64,000 nucleotides of DNA from Cupriavidus sp. D384 (GCF_001652915.1 NZ_BBQI01000102.1:62001-126000), one strand, 5' to 3'; shown: positions 27,810 to 36,508, counted from the stretch's first letter. The notes: generated from the letters alone by a model not told the origin. Program-made: numbers and translations.

Positions 27810-29324
27810 ATGAATATGGAGAGCCCCTTGGCACCCCGAATCCTGATCGCCGGTTTCCAGCACGAAACCAATACCTTTGCGCCGTCCAAGGCCACCTACG
27901 CCAGCTTCGAGCGCGGCGAGGGCTTTCCGGCCATGGCGCGCGGCAACGACGTGCTGGCGCTGCGCGATGTGAATATCCCCGTTGGCGGGTTTATCCAGGC
28001 CGCGCAGCGCAACGGCTGGGCCCTGAGCCCGGTGATCTGGGCCGGCGCCAGCCCGTCGGCGCACGTGACCGAGGATGCGTTCGAACGCATCGCCGGCGAA
28101 ATCGTCGCGGCGGCACGCGCGGGCGGCTTCGATGCCATCTACCTGGACCTGCATGGCGCCATGGTGGCCGAGCATGCCGACGATGGCGAAGGCGAACTGC
28201 TGGCGCGCCTGCGCGAGGTGATCGGCCCCGACGTGCCGCTGGTGGCGTCGCTGGACCTGCACGCCAATGTCACGCAGCGCATGCTCGATGCCGCCGATGC
28301 GCTGGTGGCCTATCGCACCTATCCGCACGTCGACATGGCCGAAACCGGCGTGCGCGCGGCGGAACTGCTGCAGCCGCTGCTGGCCGGCCCGCGCCGCTGG
28401 CGTGCGGCCGCGCGCCGCCTGCCGTTCCTGATTCCGATCAATGGCATGTGCACGATGCTGGAGCCCGCACGCGGCCTGTACGCGGCGCTGGCAGAGCTGG
28501 AGTCCGGCGGGGTGGTGTCGCTGTCGTTTGCACCGGGTTTTCCGGCCGCCGACTTTCCCGAATGCGGGCCGGTCATCTGGGGCTATGGCGACGATGACAC
28601 CGCTGCCGAAGCCGCCGTGCAGGCGCTCTACGACCGGATGCTGGCCGAGGAAGCCGCCTGGGAGGTGCCGTTCCTGTCGCCTGACGACGCGGTGCGCGAA
28701 GCCATGCGGATGGCCGCAGACGCCACGCGCCCGGTGGTCATCGCCGATACCCAGGACAACCCCGGTGCTGGCGGCGACTCGAACACGATGGGCATGCTGC
28801 GCGCGTTGCTGCGCAACGGCGCGCAGGGCGCGGCCATCGGCCTGATCTGGGATCCGGCCGTGGCGGCTGCCGCGCATCGTGCCGGGGTGGGGGCGGTGAT
28901 CGACGTGGCGCTGGGCGGCGTGTCAGGCGTTCCCGGCGACGAGCCGTTGCAGGAGCGCTTCGAGGTGCTCGGGCTGTCTGACGGCGTATGCCGCTTTGGC
29001 GGGCCGATGATGCACGGCATGCTGGCCGATGTCGGGCCGGTGGCGCGGCTGGGTATTGGCGGCGTGCAGGTGGTGGTGAGCGGCGGCAAGGCGCAGATGC
29101 TCGATCGCAACCTCTACCGCGTGGGCGGGGTCGAGCCCGAGGCGATGAAGATCCTGGTGAACAAGAGCTCGGTGCATTTCCGCGCGGACTTCCAGGGCAT
29201 CGCGCATGCGGTGCTGGTCGCCAAGGCGCCGGGGCCGATGACGGCCGACCCTGCCGATCTGCCCTGGACCCGCCTGGCGCCCGGCATCCGCCTGAAGCCG
29301 ATGGGCCAGCCATTCCGACCCTGA
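27810..29324 (+). CDS. M81 family metallopeptidase (MlrC-like)
   Basis: 504 residues from MNMESPLAPRILIAGFQHETNTFAP. The HETNTFAP start and FDAIYLDLHGAMV, SLDLHANVTQRM and YRTYPHVDMAETG segments are typical of DUF1485/M81 proteins such as microcystinase MlrC. The C-terminal MlrC domain (DTQDNPGAGGDSNTMGML) is complete. It is coupled to an ACS-family importer, so it probably hydrolyses a small amide or peptide-like compound taken up by that carrier. The real substrate is unknown; microcystin is not implied. Confidence 0.9.
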   Translation: MNMESPLAPRILIAGFQHETNTFAPSKATYASFERGEGFPAMARGNDVLALRDVNIPVGGFIQAAQRNGWALSPVIWAGASPSAHVTEDAFERIAGEIVAAARAGGFDAIYLDLHGAMVAEHADDGEGELLARLREVIGPDVPLVASLDLHANVTQRMLDAADALVAYRTYPHVDMAETGVRAAELLQPLLAGPRRWRAAARRLPFLIPINGMCTMLEPARGLYAALAELESGGVVSLSFAPGFPAADFPECGPVIWGYGDDDTAAEAAVQALYDRMLAEEAAWEVPFLSPDDAVREAMRMAADATRPVVIADTQDNPGAGGDSNTMGMLRALLRNGAQGAAIGLIWDPAVAAAAHRAGVGAVIDVALGGVSGVPGDEPLQERFEVLGLSDGVCRFGGPMMHGMLADVGPVARLGIGGVQVVVSGGKAQMLDRNLYRVGGVEPEAMKILVNKSSVHFRADFQGIAHAVLVAKAPGPMTADPADLPWTRLAPGIRLKPMGQPFRP

Positions 29325-29389
29325 TCCGGTCCTGGCCCCCTGGTCGTGGTCTGGTTCGCGCCCGGGGCCAGGCGATCCCGTCCCGGCGC

Positions 29390-29857
29390 TCAGAGTTTCT
29401 GCAGCGCGGCCAGCCGGAAGATCTTCGTCCACAGGTTGGCGGCGTCCCGGTTGGTCACCGGAATCACCCACTCGCCCTGGCGGCTGTGGCGCAGGGCGAC
29501 AACGACATACCAGCGGCCCTGGCGCGCCTCGGGCCGGGCGCCGTCGATGTCGGCAAAGATCAGCACCTGGCGCTGGCCGTTCATCTCCAGCACGCCGTTC
29601 TTGCGCTCGGCATCGACCTTGAGCGATCCCCATTCGCCATGCAGGGCCAGGATGCGCTCGCCCCTGACGCGCCGGCCATGGATGGCCCGGTAGCGGCGCA
29701 GCCACGCCACGCCCAGCGCCGTCAGCACCGCGAGTATCAGAATGTCGGCGGCGGCGCCGGCCAGCATGCCGGACGCGGCGGTCACCACCTGATAGAGCCG
29801 GACCAGGCCGTAGACAAAGGCGGCGATGAGTGCAATGCCGAGAAGGATGAAGGGCAC
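29390..29857 (-). CDS. Small membrane protein, hypothetical
   Basis: 155 residues if translation starts at the GTG at 29857, where AAGGA lies just upstream. The reading frame is open further upstream but becomes Arg/Pro-rich and implausible there. Two membrane helices (PFILLGIALIAAFVYGLV and AAADILILAVLTALGVAWL) precede a soluble domain (GSLKVDAERKNGVLEMNGQ, then HSRQGEWVIPVTNRDAANLW). No family is recognised. It diverges from the diguanylate cyclase at 30010. Confidence 0.6.
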   Translation of the reverse strand: MPFILLGIALIAAFVYGLVRLYQVVTAASGMLAGAAADILILAVLTALGVAWLRRYRAIHGRRVRGERILALHGEWGSLKVDAERKNGVLEMNGQRQVLIFADIDGARPEARQGRWYVVVALRHSRQGEWVIPVTNRDAANLWTKIFRLAALQKL

Positions 29858-30009
29858 GTCCTTGTTCCTGAAAGGTGGCGATCGGGGGCGGGCCGGGGCG
29901 GGGGGTGTTGCGGCGGCACGCCGGCACGCCAGTGTCGGACCCCAGGGGCCTATAATGGTTCGCCCCGCACCGCCGGACGGGGCTCGCCATCCGGTTCGGC
30001 CCACCTTCC

Positions 30010-31587
30010 ATGCCATCGTATCCTCTCGTCCTCTGCCTGACCATTGCCGTGGTGTGCAGTGTGGGCATGGCCGTCGCGGCATGGCCGCGCCGCGATGACC
30101 CCACCGTCCGCGCCTTCCTGGTGCTGGCGGCGGGCGTGACGATCTGGAGTGGCGGCCGGTTGCTGGAAATCAGCGAGACGGCGCTGGCAGGCCGCATCTT
30201 CTGGGCCAAGTTCCAGTACGCAGGCATCGTCGCCGTACCGATCGGGTGGCTGGTGGCGATGGTTCACCTGAGCCGGCCGCGCTTTGTCGTGCCGTGGTCG
30301 ATGCTCTGGGTGCCCGTGTTCTTTGCCTTGCTCACGCTGGCGCTGGTGTTCACCAACGAACGCCATCACCTGATCTGGACCTCCATCGAACTGATGCCGC
30401 CTGGCGTCTCGCCGGGCGCGGTGTTTCGCCACGGCGTCGGCTATACCGCCGTGGCGGCCTGGACCTACGCGATGCTGGGGCTCAGCATGTATTTCCTGGC
30501 GACCGCCGAGGTGCCGAACGCGGCGCTGTCGGTGCGCGGCCGCAACGTGCTGATGGCCGGCCTGTTCCTGCCGCTGGTCACGCACATCGCCTACCTGTAC
30601 CGCTGGACGGGCCCGCTGGGCGGCGACCTGACGCCAGCCACGTTCTCGCTGATGACCCTGCTGGTGTGGTTCTGCGCGCTGCGCACCCATCTGGACGATA
30701 CCGGCCACTACGCGCGGCTGCGCGTGTTCGACGCGATCCGGGAAGGCTGTGTGATCCTGGGCGCAGACGGACGCATCGTCGAGTTCAATCCGGCCGCCGC
30801 ACGGCTGGTGTCGGACCTGCGCCGCGGCCAGATACCGCCCCCGGCGTGGCACCACGCGCTGAGCGATCCCGACGAGGCGGCGCCGTTCATTCCCGACGGC
30901 CTGGGGTACGAACTGACGGTGGAGCCCGTGTGCGGGATGGACGGCAAGCAGATCGGCCTGCTGGTGTTCATGCGCGACATCAGCCGCTACCAGTCGCGCG
31001 AGCAGGCGCTGGCGACGCAGCTTGGCGAAACGGAAGAGCAACTCTCGCGCGTGCAGGCCGACCTCGATATCGACGCGCTGACCGGCATCCCGAACCGGCG
31101 CTACTTCCAGCGCGAGTCGCTGGCCGCCGTGGCGCATGCCCACGAGCGCGGCACGGAAATCGGCCTGCTGATCCTGGACGTCGACCTGTTCAAGCAATAC
31201 AACGACCTGTACGGCCACCCGTGCGGCGACGATTGCCTGCGGCAGGTGGCCGCGGCGCTGACCGGCGTGCTGCGCGGCGCGCAGTTCTGTGCGCGGCTGG
31301 GCGGCGAGGAATTCGCGGTGGTGCTGCCCGATTCGTCGACCGACGAAACGCGTGCCATCGCCCGCAGCATGGTGGCGGCGGTGCGGGAACTGGGCATCCC
31401 GCACAACGGCACGCCCGTGCAGCCATACGTGACGATCAGCGTGGGCGCGGTGTGCGCGGTCCCCGAGGCGGCACGGCTGGAGCCGCTGCTGCATCGCGCC
31501 GACAGCGCCATGTATCGCGCCAAGCGGGCAGGGCGCAACCGCTATGTGCTGGACGGCAGCCTGTACCTTGGGGTGCAGAACAGCTGA
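30010..31587 (+). CDS. Membrane sensor diguanylate cyclase (7TM-PAS-GGDEF)
   Basis: 525 residues. The N-terminal half has about seven hydrophobic helices of the histidine-kinase N-terminal 7TM type (WAKFQYAGIVAVPIGWLV). A PAS-like domain follows (EGCVILGADGRIVEFNPAA), a short coiled coil (about 330-355), then a GGDEF domain with DALTGIPNRRYF, DVDLFKQYNDLYGH and the active GGEEF at residues 431-435. No RxxD inhibitory motif is present before the active site. It makes cyclic di-GMP in response to an unknown ligand. It is the second active-looking cyclase in the window. Confidence 0.9.
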   Translation: MPSYPLVLCLTIAVVCSVGMAVAAWPRRDDPTVRAFLVLAAGVTIWSGGRLLEISETALAGRIFWAKFQYAGIVAVPIGWLVAMVHLSRPRFVVPWSMLWVPVFFALLTLALVFTNERHHLIWTSIELMPPGVSPGAVFRHGVGYTAVAAWTYAMLGLSMYFLATAEVPNAALSVRGRNVLMAGLFLPLVTHIAYLYRWTGPLGGDLTPATFSLMTLLVWFCALRTHLDDTGHYARLRVFDAIREGCVILGADGRIVEFNPAAARLVSDLRRGQIPPPAWHHALSDPDEAAPFIPDGLGYELTVEPVCGMDGKQIGLLVFMRDISRYQSREQALATQLGETEEQLSRVQADLDIDALTGIPNRRYFQRESLAAVAHAHERGTEIGLLILDVDLFKQYNDLYGHPCGDDCLRQVAAALTGVLRGAQFCARLGGEEFAVVLPDSSTDETRAIARSMVAAVRELGIPHNGTPVQPYVTISVGAVCAVPEAARLEPLLHRADSAMYRAKRAGRNRYVLDGSLYLGVQNS

Positions 31588-31612
31588 TTTTTACGATGGC
31601 GTGAAAAAGGGC

Positions 31613-31640
31613 TTGCAAATTGCCAGAGCTTATGTAGAAT
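31613..31640 (+). promoter_or_regulatory. Promoter of the tRNA-Leu gene
   Basis: TTGCAA (31613-31618) and TAGAAT (31635-31640), separated by 16 bp, lie 38 bp upstream of the tRNA 5' end. This spacing suits a sigma-70 promoter with a short leader. Confidence 0.6.
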
Positions 31641-31678
31641 TCGCGTCTCGCTTCAACGCAGCAATGCGGCGAAACGAA

Positions 31679-31765
31679 GCCCAGATGGCGGAATTGGTAG
31701 ACGCACTAGGTTCAGGTCCTAGCGGTGGCAACACTGTGGAGGTTCGAGTCCTCTTCTGGGCACCA
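31679..31765 (+). tRNA. tRNA-Leu (anticodon CAG)
   Basis: Complete class II tRNA with encoded CCA. The acceptor stem is GCCCAGA/TCTGGGC followed by ACCA. The anticodon arm is CTAGG-TTCAGGT-CCTAG, giving anticodon CAG, which reads the CUG leucine codon. The variable arm and T-loop (TTCGAGT) are present, and the total length of 87 nt including CCA is normal for tRNA-Leu. A strong terminator follows, then a partial duplicate of the tRNA 3' end. Confidence 0.97.
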
Positions 31766-31772
31766 ATTCAGA

Positions 31773-31799
31773 GACCCCGCTCAACGAGCGGGGTCTTTT
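31773..31799 (+). terminator. Rho-independent terminator of tRNA-Leu
   Basis: GACCCCGCTC and GAGCGGGGTC form a perfect 10-bp stem with loop AAC, followed by TTTT. It begins 8 bp after the tRNA CCA end. Confidence 0.9.
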
Positions 31800-31808
31800 C
31801 ATTTGTAC

Positions 31809-31917
31809 GCCCAGAAAGGGCAGTCCCTGCGGGCTGCCCGCGGGGACTCGAAAAGATTGCGCCTGCAAGCGCAATCCTGGGTCGCGCATGGGCGACCGAG
31901 TCCTCTTCTGGGCACCA
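31809..31917 (+). other. tRNA-like structured element carrying a duplicated tRNA-Leu 3' end
   Basis: A 109-nt segment starts with GCCCAGA and ends with TCTGGGC-ACCA, the same acceptor halves as the tRNA-Leu just upstream. The 25 bases from 31897 to 31921 repeat 31745-31769 exactly. Between the ends lie three strong hairpins: a 12-bp stem with loop CTG (31822-31848), GATTGCGC/GCGCAATC with a 6-nt loop (31855-31876), and GGTCGC/GCGACC with a 6-nt loop (31880-31897). The T-loop and anticodon arm of a real tRNA-Leu are absent, so it is not a functional tRNA. It could be a stutter repeat like those at E. coli tyrT, an integration scar, or a processed RNA. Confidence 0.6.
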
Positions 31918-31922
31918 ATTCG

Positions 31923-31952
31923 AAAGCCCCGCTCGAACGAGCGGGGCTTTTT
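31923..31952 (+). terminator. Second rho-independent terminator
   Basis: AAAGCCCCGCTC and GAGCGGGGCTTT pair as a 12-bp stem around GAAC and continue into TTTTT. It is a close copy of the terminator behind the tRNA and follows the duplicated tRNA end, so the terminator was duplicated with it. Confidence 0.85.
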
Positions 31953-32014
31953 CATTTCCGGAATCAGAACGTCCCCCAGACCGACGCCGCCCGGGATCCT
32001 GCCCCTGGTGGTCT

Positions 32015-32041
32015 CCCCTCTCCCGCATGGCGGGAGAGGGG
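32015..32041. repeat. Perfect intergenic hairpin (possible REP-like element)
   Basis: CCCCTCTCCCGC and GCGGGAGAGGGG pair perfectly over 12 bp around ATG, and a purine tract (GCGGGGGAGAGGGC) follows. It sits 20 bp from the end of dadA. No T-tract is present for dadA on the minus strand, so it looks like a dispersed intergenic repeat more than a terminator. Confidence 0.5.
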
Positions 32042-32061
32042 CGGGGGAGAGGGCGGGCGTA

Positions 32062-33330
32062 TCAGGCTGCTACGCCGCCCACGCCCTGGCCCACCACAAC
32101 GCGCCCATCCTGCGTCGCCGCCTGCCGCACCACATCCCCCACCATCTCCGCCGTCACGGCCGACAGCGTCCAGCCCAGGTGCCCGTGCCCGGTGTTGTAG
32201 AACACGTTGGCGGCATGGCCCCGGCCGACGCGCGGCATCATGTTCGGCATCATCGGGCGCAGGCCTGCCCAGGGCACCACGCTGCGCGTGCTGACGCCGG
32301 GGAAGCACGCATGCACCCAGTCGACCAGCGGACGGATGCGGTCGGCGCGGATGTCGCGGTTGATGCCGTTGAACTCGGCTGTGCCGGCCACACGGAAGCG
32401 GTCGGCGCCCAGCCGGCTGGTCACGAGTTTGGTCTCGTCGTCGAGCAGGCTCACCGTCGGCGCGCTGGCCTGGCTTTCGGCGTCGTTCAGGTTCACCGTG
32501 ATCGAGTAGCCCTTGACCGGATAGATGTTGACGCGATCGCCAAGCTGCTGCGCGAAGGCCCGGCTTGCCACGCCCGCGCACACCACCACGCCATCGAACT
32601 CGCGCGATGCGGGCAGGTTGTCTTCGGCCGACACCACCGTCGCGCGCCGGCCCGTGGTGGCAATCGAGCGCACGTCCTGGTTGTACAGCGTCTGCACGCC
32701 CAGGCGGCGGATCGCGGCGGCCAGGCCGCTGGTGAACTTGTGGATGTCGCCGGTGGCGTCGCTTTCGGTGTAGTAGCCGCCGTAGTAGTTGCCGGCCAGC
32801 GTGGGCTCGATGTCCCGCATTTCCGCCGGCGTCACCGCGTGGCGTTCCAGACCGCCTTCGGCAAGCAGCTTCGAGACCCGCCCGGCATGCTCGAAGCCCG
32901 CCTTGTTGCGATAGATATGCAGGATGCCCCGCCGCTTCAGGTCGAAGTCGATGCCTTCCGCGTCGGCCCAGGCAAACAGGTGCTGGCGCGCGGCGATTGC
33001 CAGCCGTGCGGTCTCCACCGTGTTGGCGCGGTAATGCGGGATCGAGGCCATGAATTCCGCGAACCAGCTCAGCTTGTGCCAGGTGGGGCGCGGATTCACC
33101 AGCAGCGGCGCATCGGCGCGCAGCATCCATTTGATGCCCTTGGCCAGCGTGGACCAGTGCGTCCAGACTTCGGCATTCGACGCGGACAGCTGGCCGCCGT
33201 TGGCGAACGACGTTTCCATGGCCGCATAGCGATGGCGCTCGAACAGCGTGACGGAGAATCCGCGTTTTGCCAGCGCGTATGCGGTCGTGACGCCGGTAAT
33301 CCCGCCGCCGATCACTGCAATGGATTTCAT
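32062..33330 (-). CDS. dadA: D-amino acid dehydrogenase family FAD oxidoreductase
   Basis: 422 residues starting MKSIAVIGGGITGVTTAYALAKRG, a Rossmann FAD-binding motif (GGGITG) at the very N-terminus. The DadA pattern is clear: FANGGQLSASNAEVW, KRRGILHIY, GDIHKFTSGLAAA, YPVKGYSITV, PWAGLRPMMPNM and NTGHGHLGWTLS near the C-terminus. Members oxidise D-alanine and other D-amino acids and pass electrons to the respiratory chain. Its leader carries a tandem glycine riboswitch, which implies that glycine is its signal and perhaps a substrate or close metabolite. No adjacent alanine racemase is present. Confidence 0.9.
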   Translation of the reverse strand: MKSIAVIGGGITGVTTAYALAKRGFSVTLFERHRYAAMETSFANGGQLSASNAEVWTHWSTLAKGIKWMLRADAPLLVNPRPTWHKLSWFAEFMASIPHYRANTVETARLAIAARQHLFAWADAEGIDFDLKRRGILHIYRNKAGFEHAGRVSKLLAEGGLERHAVTPAEMRDIEPTLAGNYYGGYYTESDATGDIHKFTSGLAAAIRRLGVQTLYNQDVRSIATTGRRATVVSAEDNLPASREFDGVVVCAGVASRAFAQQLGDRVNIYPVKGYSITVNLNDAESQASAPTVSLLDDETKLVTSRLGADRFRVAGTAEFNGINRDIRADRIRPLVDWVHACFPGVSTRSVVPWAGLRPMMPNMMPRVGRGHAANVFYNTGHGHLGWTLSAVTAEMVGDVVRQAATQDGRVVVGQGVGGVAA

Positions 33331-33399
33331 GTGGAAGGTCTTTCAGGACGTCATGGGGTGGCAGTCCACGGCGCACCATGCGCTTCTCGCGGACGCCCC

Positions 33400-33594
33400 C
33401 TCTGTCCTTGACCTGAGAGATTCGCGAGCAGGGCTCGCTTGCTCCTTCGGTACCGCCGGCCGACGTACAGGCCGGGGGTTCTTCAGAGTTCAATGGCGAT
33501 ACCGGTCCTTTTGCCTGAGAGTTTCCGGGGCGGTTGCTCCTTCGGCGCCGTGCTGCCTGGCGGCAGCAACGGGCTCTCCCGATATCGCGGGATA
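33400..33594 (-). promoter_or_regulatory. Tandem glycine riboswitch upstream of dadA
   Basis: Read on the minus strand, two glycine aptamers follow each other. The first has GGGAGAG, the conserved GCCGAAGGAGCAA core and ACTCTCAGGCAAAAGGACCG. The second has ACCGAAGGAGCAAGCG and ATCTCTCAGGTCAAGGACAG. The short linker and order match cooperative tandem glycine riboswitches. About 70 bases separate the second aptamer from the dadA ATG, enough for an expression platform; its mechanism is not obvious. Glycine sensing of a dadA-like gene is the notable point. Confidence 0.9.
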
Positions 33595-33650
33595 CAACGG
33601 TGGCAACTATGCCATAGATTTTAAAGATTCGGCCATTTGGTTTATCCGGG

Positions 33651-34862
33651 TCAGCACGCGGGGACCAGGAAACGCTGCGCCAGCCGTACCCACGCCGCGG
33701 CGCCCAGCGGCAGCACCTGGTCGTTGAAGTCGTAGCCGGGGTTGTGGACCATGCAGCCGCCGAATTCGCCTTCGCCGTTGCCCAGAATCAGGTAGCAGCC
33801 GGGCACCTCATCGAGCATCCAGGCGAAGTCCTCGCTGCCGTTCAGGCCCTTGGGCGCCTGCGTGACCACCTGCTCGGTGCCTACCAGTTCCTGGCAGACC
33901 TCGGCGGCCAGGGCAGTGGGGCCGGCTGCGTTGACCATCGGCGGCGTCAGCTGGCGGTAGTCGATCTGCGCCGTCACGCCGTGGGCCTGCGCGGTCAGGC
34001 TGACGATCTCGTAGATGCGTGCTTCCACCAGTGCCCGCGTCTCGGGCCGTGCCGCGCGCACATTGAGGCCGATCCTGACCTCCTCCGGAATCACGTTGTG
34101 CGTGGCGCCAGCGTGGATGAAGCCGACCGACACCACCGCCGTATCGTCGGGCGCCACGTTGCGCGCCACCACCGTTTGCAGGGCGGTGATGATGGCCGCC
34201 GACGCAGCAATGGGATCCTTCGAGCGATGGGGCATCGCGCCGTGGCCGCCCACACCGCGAATCGTCACGTCGGCCACATCGGACGACAGGCTCACGGGCC
34301 CCTCCAGCACACGGAACGATCCGGCGGGCACGCCGGGCATGTTGTGCAGCGCGAACACTGCATCGCATGGAAAGCGCTCGAACAGGCCATCGTTGATCAT
34401 CGCGCGCGCGCCGCACAGGTTTTCTTCGTCGGGCTGGAAGATCAGGTTCAGCGTGCCGTCGAAGCTGCGCGAATCGGCCAGCGCCTTGGCGGCGGCCAGC
34501 AGGATGGCGGTGTGCCCGTCGTGCCCGCAGGCATGCATGCGGCCCGGGGTCTTGCTGGCGTAGGGCAGGCCGGTGGCCTCGACGATCGGCAGGGCGTCCA
34601 TGTCGGCCCGGATGCCCAGGCGGCGCGTGCCGTTGCCCACCTTCAGCTGGCCCACCACGCCGCTCTTGCCGATGCCGGTATGCACCGTGTAGCCCCAGCT
34701 TTCCAGCAGCGTGGCGACGAGCCGGCTGGTGGCGCCCACCTCGAAGCCCAGTTCGGGCTGCGCGTGGATCTGGCGGCGGATATTGACGAAGGTCTCGGTG
34801 TCGATGGCGGGCAGCAGGTGCGGCAGCAGCTGAAACGGGGTCAGGGTCGGTTCGCGGGTCAT
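33651..34862 (-). CDS. M20 family amidohydrolase (hippurate hydrolase-like)
   Basis: 403 residues. Metal-binding and catalytic signatures include MHACGHDGHTAIL (ACGHDGH) and FQPDEENLCGARAMINDGLF (catalytic Glu pair), plus FALHNMPGVPAG and the dimerisation domain (GVGGHGAMPHRSKDPI). It should hydrolyse N-acylated amino acids, releasing an acid and an amino acid, in the cytoplasm. It lies immediately downstream of an MHS-family transporter on the same strand (45 bp), which suggests that this carrier imports its substrate. Hippurate would release glycine, an interesting link to the nearby glycine riboswitch, but this is only inference. Confidence 0.88.
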   Translation of the reverse strand: MTREPTLTPFQLLPHLLPAIDTETFVNIRRQIHAQPELGFEVGATSRLVATLLESWGYTVHTGIGKSGVVGQLKVGNGTRRLGIRADMDALPIVEATGLPYASKTPGRMHACGHDGHTAILLAAAKALADSRSFDGTLNLIFQPDEENLCGARAMINDGLFERFPCDAVFALHNMPGVPAGSFRVLEGPVSLSSDVADVTIRGVGGHGAMPHRSKDPIAASAAIITALQTVVARNVAPDDTAVVSVGFIHAGATHNVIPEEVRIGLNVRAARPETRALVEARIYEIVSLTAQAHGVTAQIDYRQLTPPMVNAAGPTALAAEVCQELVGTEQVVTQAPKGLNGSEDFAWMLDEVPGCYLILGNGEGEFGGCMVHNPGYDFNDQVLPLGAAAWVRLAQRFLVPAC

Positions 34863-34907
34863 GGAGAGGTCTCGGAAAGTGGGGCTCGCGGGGAAATCGA
34901 AGGCGGA

Positions 34908-36227
34908 TCAGTGTTCGCGTTTCTCGGCAATGCGCAGCACGGCAACCAGGGCCAGCACGCCGCACGCCATCATGTAGAAGGCCGGGGCCATCGGATTGCC
35001 GGTCTTCGCCAGCAGCCAGGTGACGATGAATTGCGACGAGCCGCCAAACACCGTCACGCCCACGCTGTAGATCACCGCCAGGCCCGTGGCACGCACGCCG
35101 GCCGGCAACATCTCCAGCAGCATCAGGAACAGCGGCGTGGTGCCCAGGTTGATGCTGGCGGTCAGCAGCGCGGACAGGCCCAGCACCAGCGGCACGCTCG
35201 GGTAGTGGTTCATCAGCCAGAACGCGGGATAGACGGCGATCAGGCTGAACAGCAGCGACCCCGCCACCAGCGGCTTGCGGCGTTCCAGACGATCCGCCAG
35301 CGTGCCTGCGGCCAGCGACACCACCAGCAGCGTGACACCCGTGACGCAGCCCGAGAGGAACGACAGCGACGCCGGCATATGCAGCACGCGGATCATGTAC
35401 GTCGGCATGAAGAACACCACCAGGTACATCGTGGCCGTACCGGCGGTGCCCGCCAGGATGCCCAGCACCACCTTGCCGGCGTGACGGCGGAACAGTTCGC
35501 CAACGGGGCTCGGGGCGTGCGCGTCGGCCTCGTGCGTTTCATCGAGATTGGCGCGGATATAGAGACCCACCGGTGCGATCAGCAGGCCCAACAGGAACGG
35601 TACTCGCCAGCCCCAGCTTTCCAGCGCGGCAGTGGGCAGCAGGGCGTAGAGCGTGGCGCCCGTGGCGGCGCCGGCCAGCGCGGAAATGCCCTGGCTGCCG
35701 ATCTGCCAGCTCACGCGCCAGCCGCGGCCCCGCACGTCGCCGCCTTCCATCAGCATCGCGGTGGACGCGCCAATTTCGCCGCCAAGCGAGAAGCCCTGCA
35801 GCAGGCGCCCCGCCAGGATGGTCAGCGAACCGAGCACACCGGCCGTGGCGTAGGTAGGGGCCAGCGCGATGCACAGCGTGCCCAGCACCATCAGGCCGAT
35901 GGTCAGCGTCATGGCGGCCTTGCGGCCATGACGGTCGGCATAGTTGCCGATCAGCACGCCGCCCAGCGGGCGCATGATAAAGCCGATGCCGAACGTGGCG
36001 ACGGCCAGCAGCAGCGAACCGTAGGGGCTGTCGGACGGAAAGAACAGCTTGCCGATCAGCAGCGAGAAGAAGCTGTAGACCGTGAAGTCGAACATCTCCA
36101 GCGCATTGCCGATGGAGCATGCGGCGATCAGGCGGAACTGGCTTTGCTTCGCCTTGGCCGGGGTGGCCGGGGTGGCGACGGTGGCAGCGGAGAGCGGCGC
36201 GCCGGCGGGCAGGGTTGCGTCGTTCAT
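34908..36227 (-). CDS. MHS family MFS metabolite:proton symporter
   Basis: 439 residues from MNDATLPAGAPLSA, 12 helices. The MHS signature is SIGNALEMFDFTVYSFFSLLIGKLFFP, then the motif A-like GGVLIGNYADRHGRKAAMTL. The family imports carboxylates and related metabolites (citrate, proline/betaine, benzoate-type acids). It is followed by an M20 amidohydrolase and diverges from a LysR gene 281 bp away. The three genes together look like an uptake-and-hydrolysis unit for an N-acyl amino acid. Confidence 0.9.
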   Translation of the reverse strand: MNDATLPAGAPLSAATVATPATPAKAKQSQFRLIAACSIGNALEMFDFTVYSFFSLLIGKLFFPSDSPYGSLLLAVATFGIGFIMRPLGGVLIGNYADRHGRKAAMTLTIGLMVLGTLCIALAPTYATAGVLGSLTILAGRLLQGFSLGGEIGASTAMLMEGGDVRGRGWRVSWQIGSQGISALAGAATGATLYALLPTAALESWGWRVPFLLGLLIAPVGLYIRANLDETHEADAHAPSPVGELFRRHAGKVVLGILAGTAGTATMYLVVFFMPTYMIRVLHMPASLSFLSGCVTGVTLLVVSLAAGTLADRLERRKPLVAGSLLFSLIAVYPAFWLMNHYPSVPLVLGLSALLTASINLGTTPLFLMLLEMLPAGVRATGLAVIYSVGVTVFGGSSQFIVTWLLAKTGNPMAPAFYMMACGVLALVAVLRIAEKREH

Positions 36228-36508
36228 GTGAGGGGCTCCACGAACTGGGTTACGGGAATCGTGGAGCCTGGGGTGGCATCCATCGCGCAAGTCGTACGTC
36301 CTTGGCGATGCAGTATTCCGGCAAACACGCCGCCCCAAAAATCATTTATTGTCATCGTGATAACCAAATGGCATCACCGTCATCATCACCCGCCGCGCAC
36401 CATCAGGACTAGTACCTACGCGGCGCATTCAGAAGTGCCATGCACGGCAATTGCGCACGCGCGCACCAAGGCAATGCATCGGCAACCGGACGATGGGGAG
36501 AAACCCTG

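Noticed and set aside
31809-31917. Second functional tRNA-Leu
   Set aside because: Acceptor halves and CCA are present, but there is no T-loop TTCGA, no leucine anticodon arm and no correct D-arm, so it cannot be a working tRNA.
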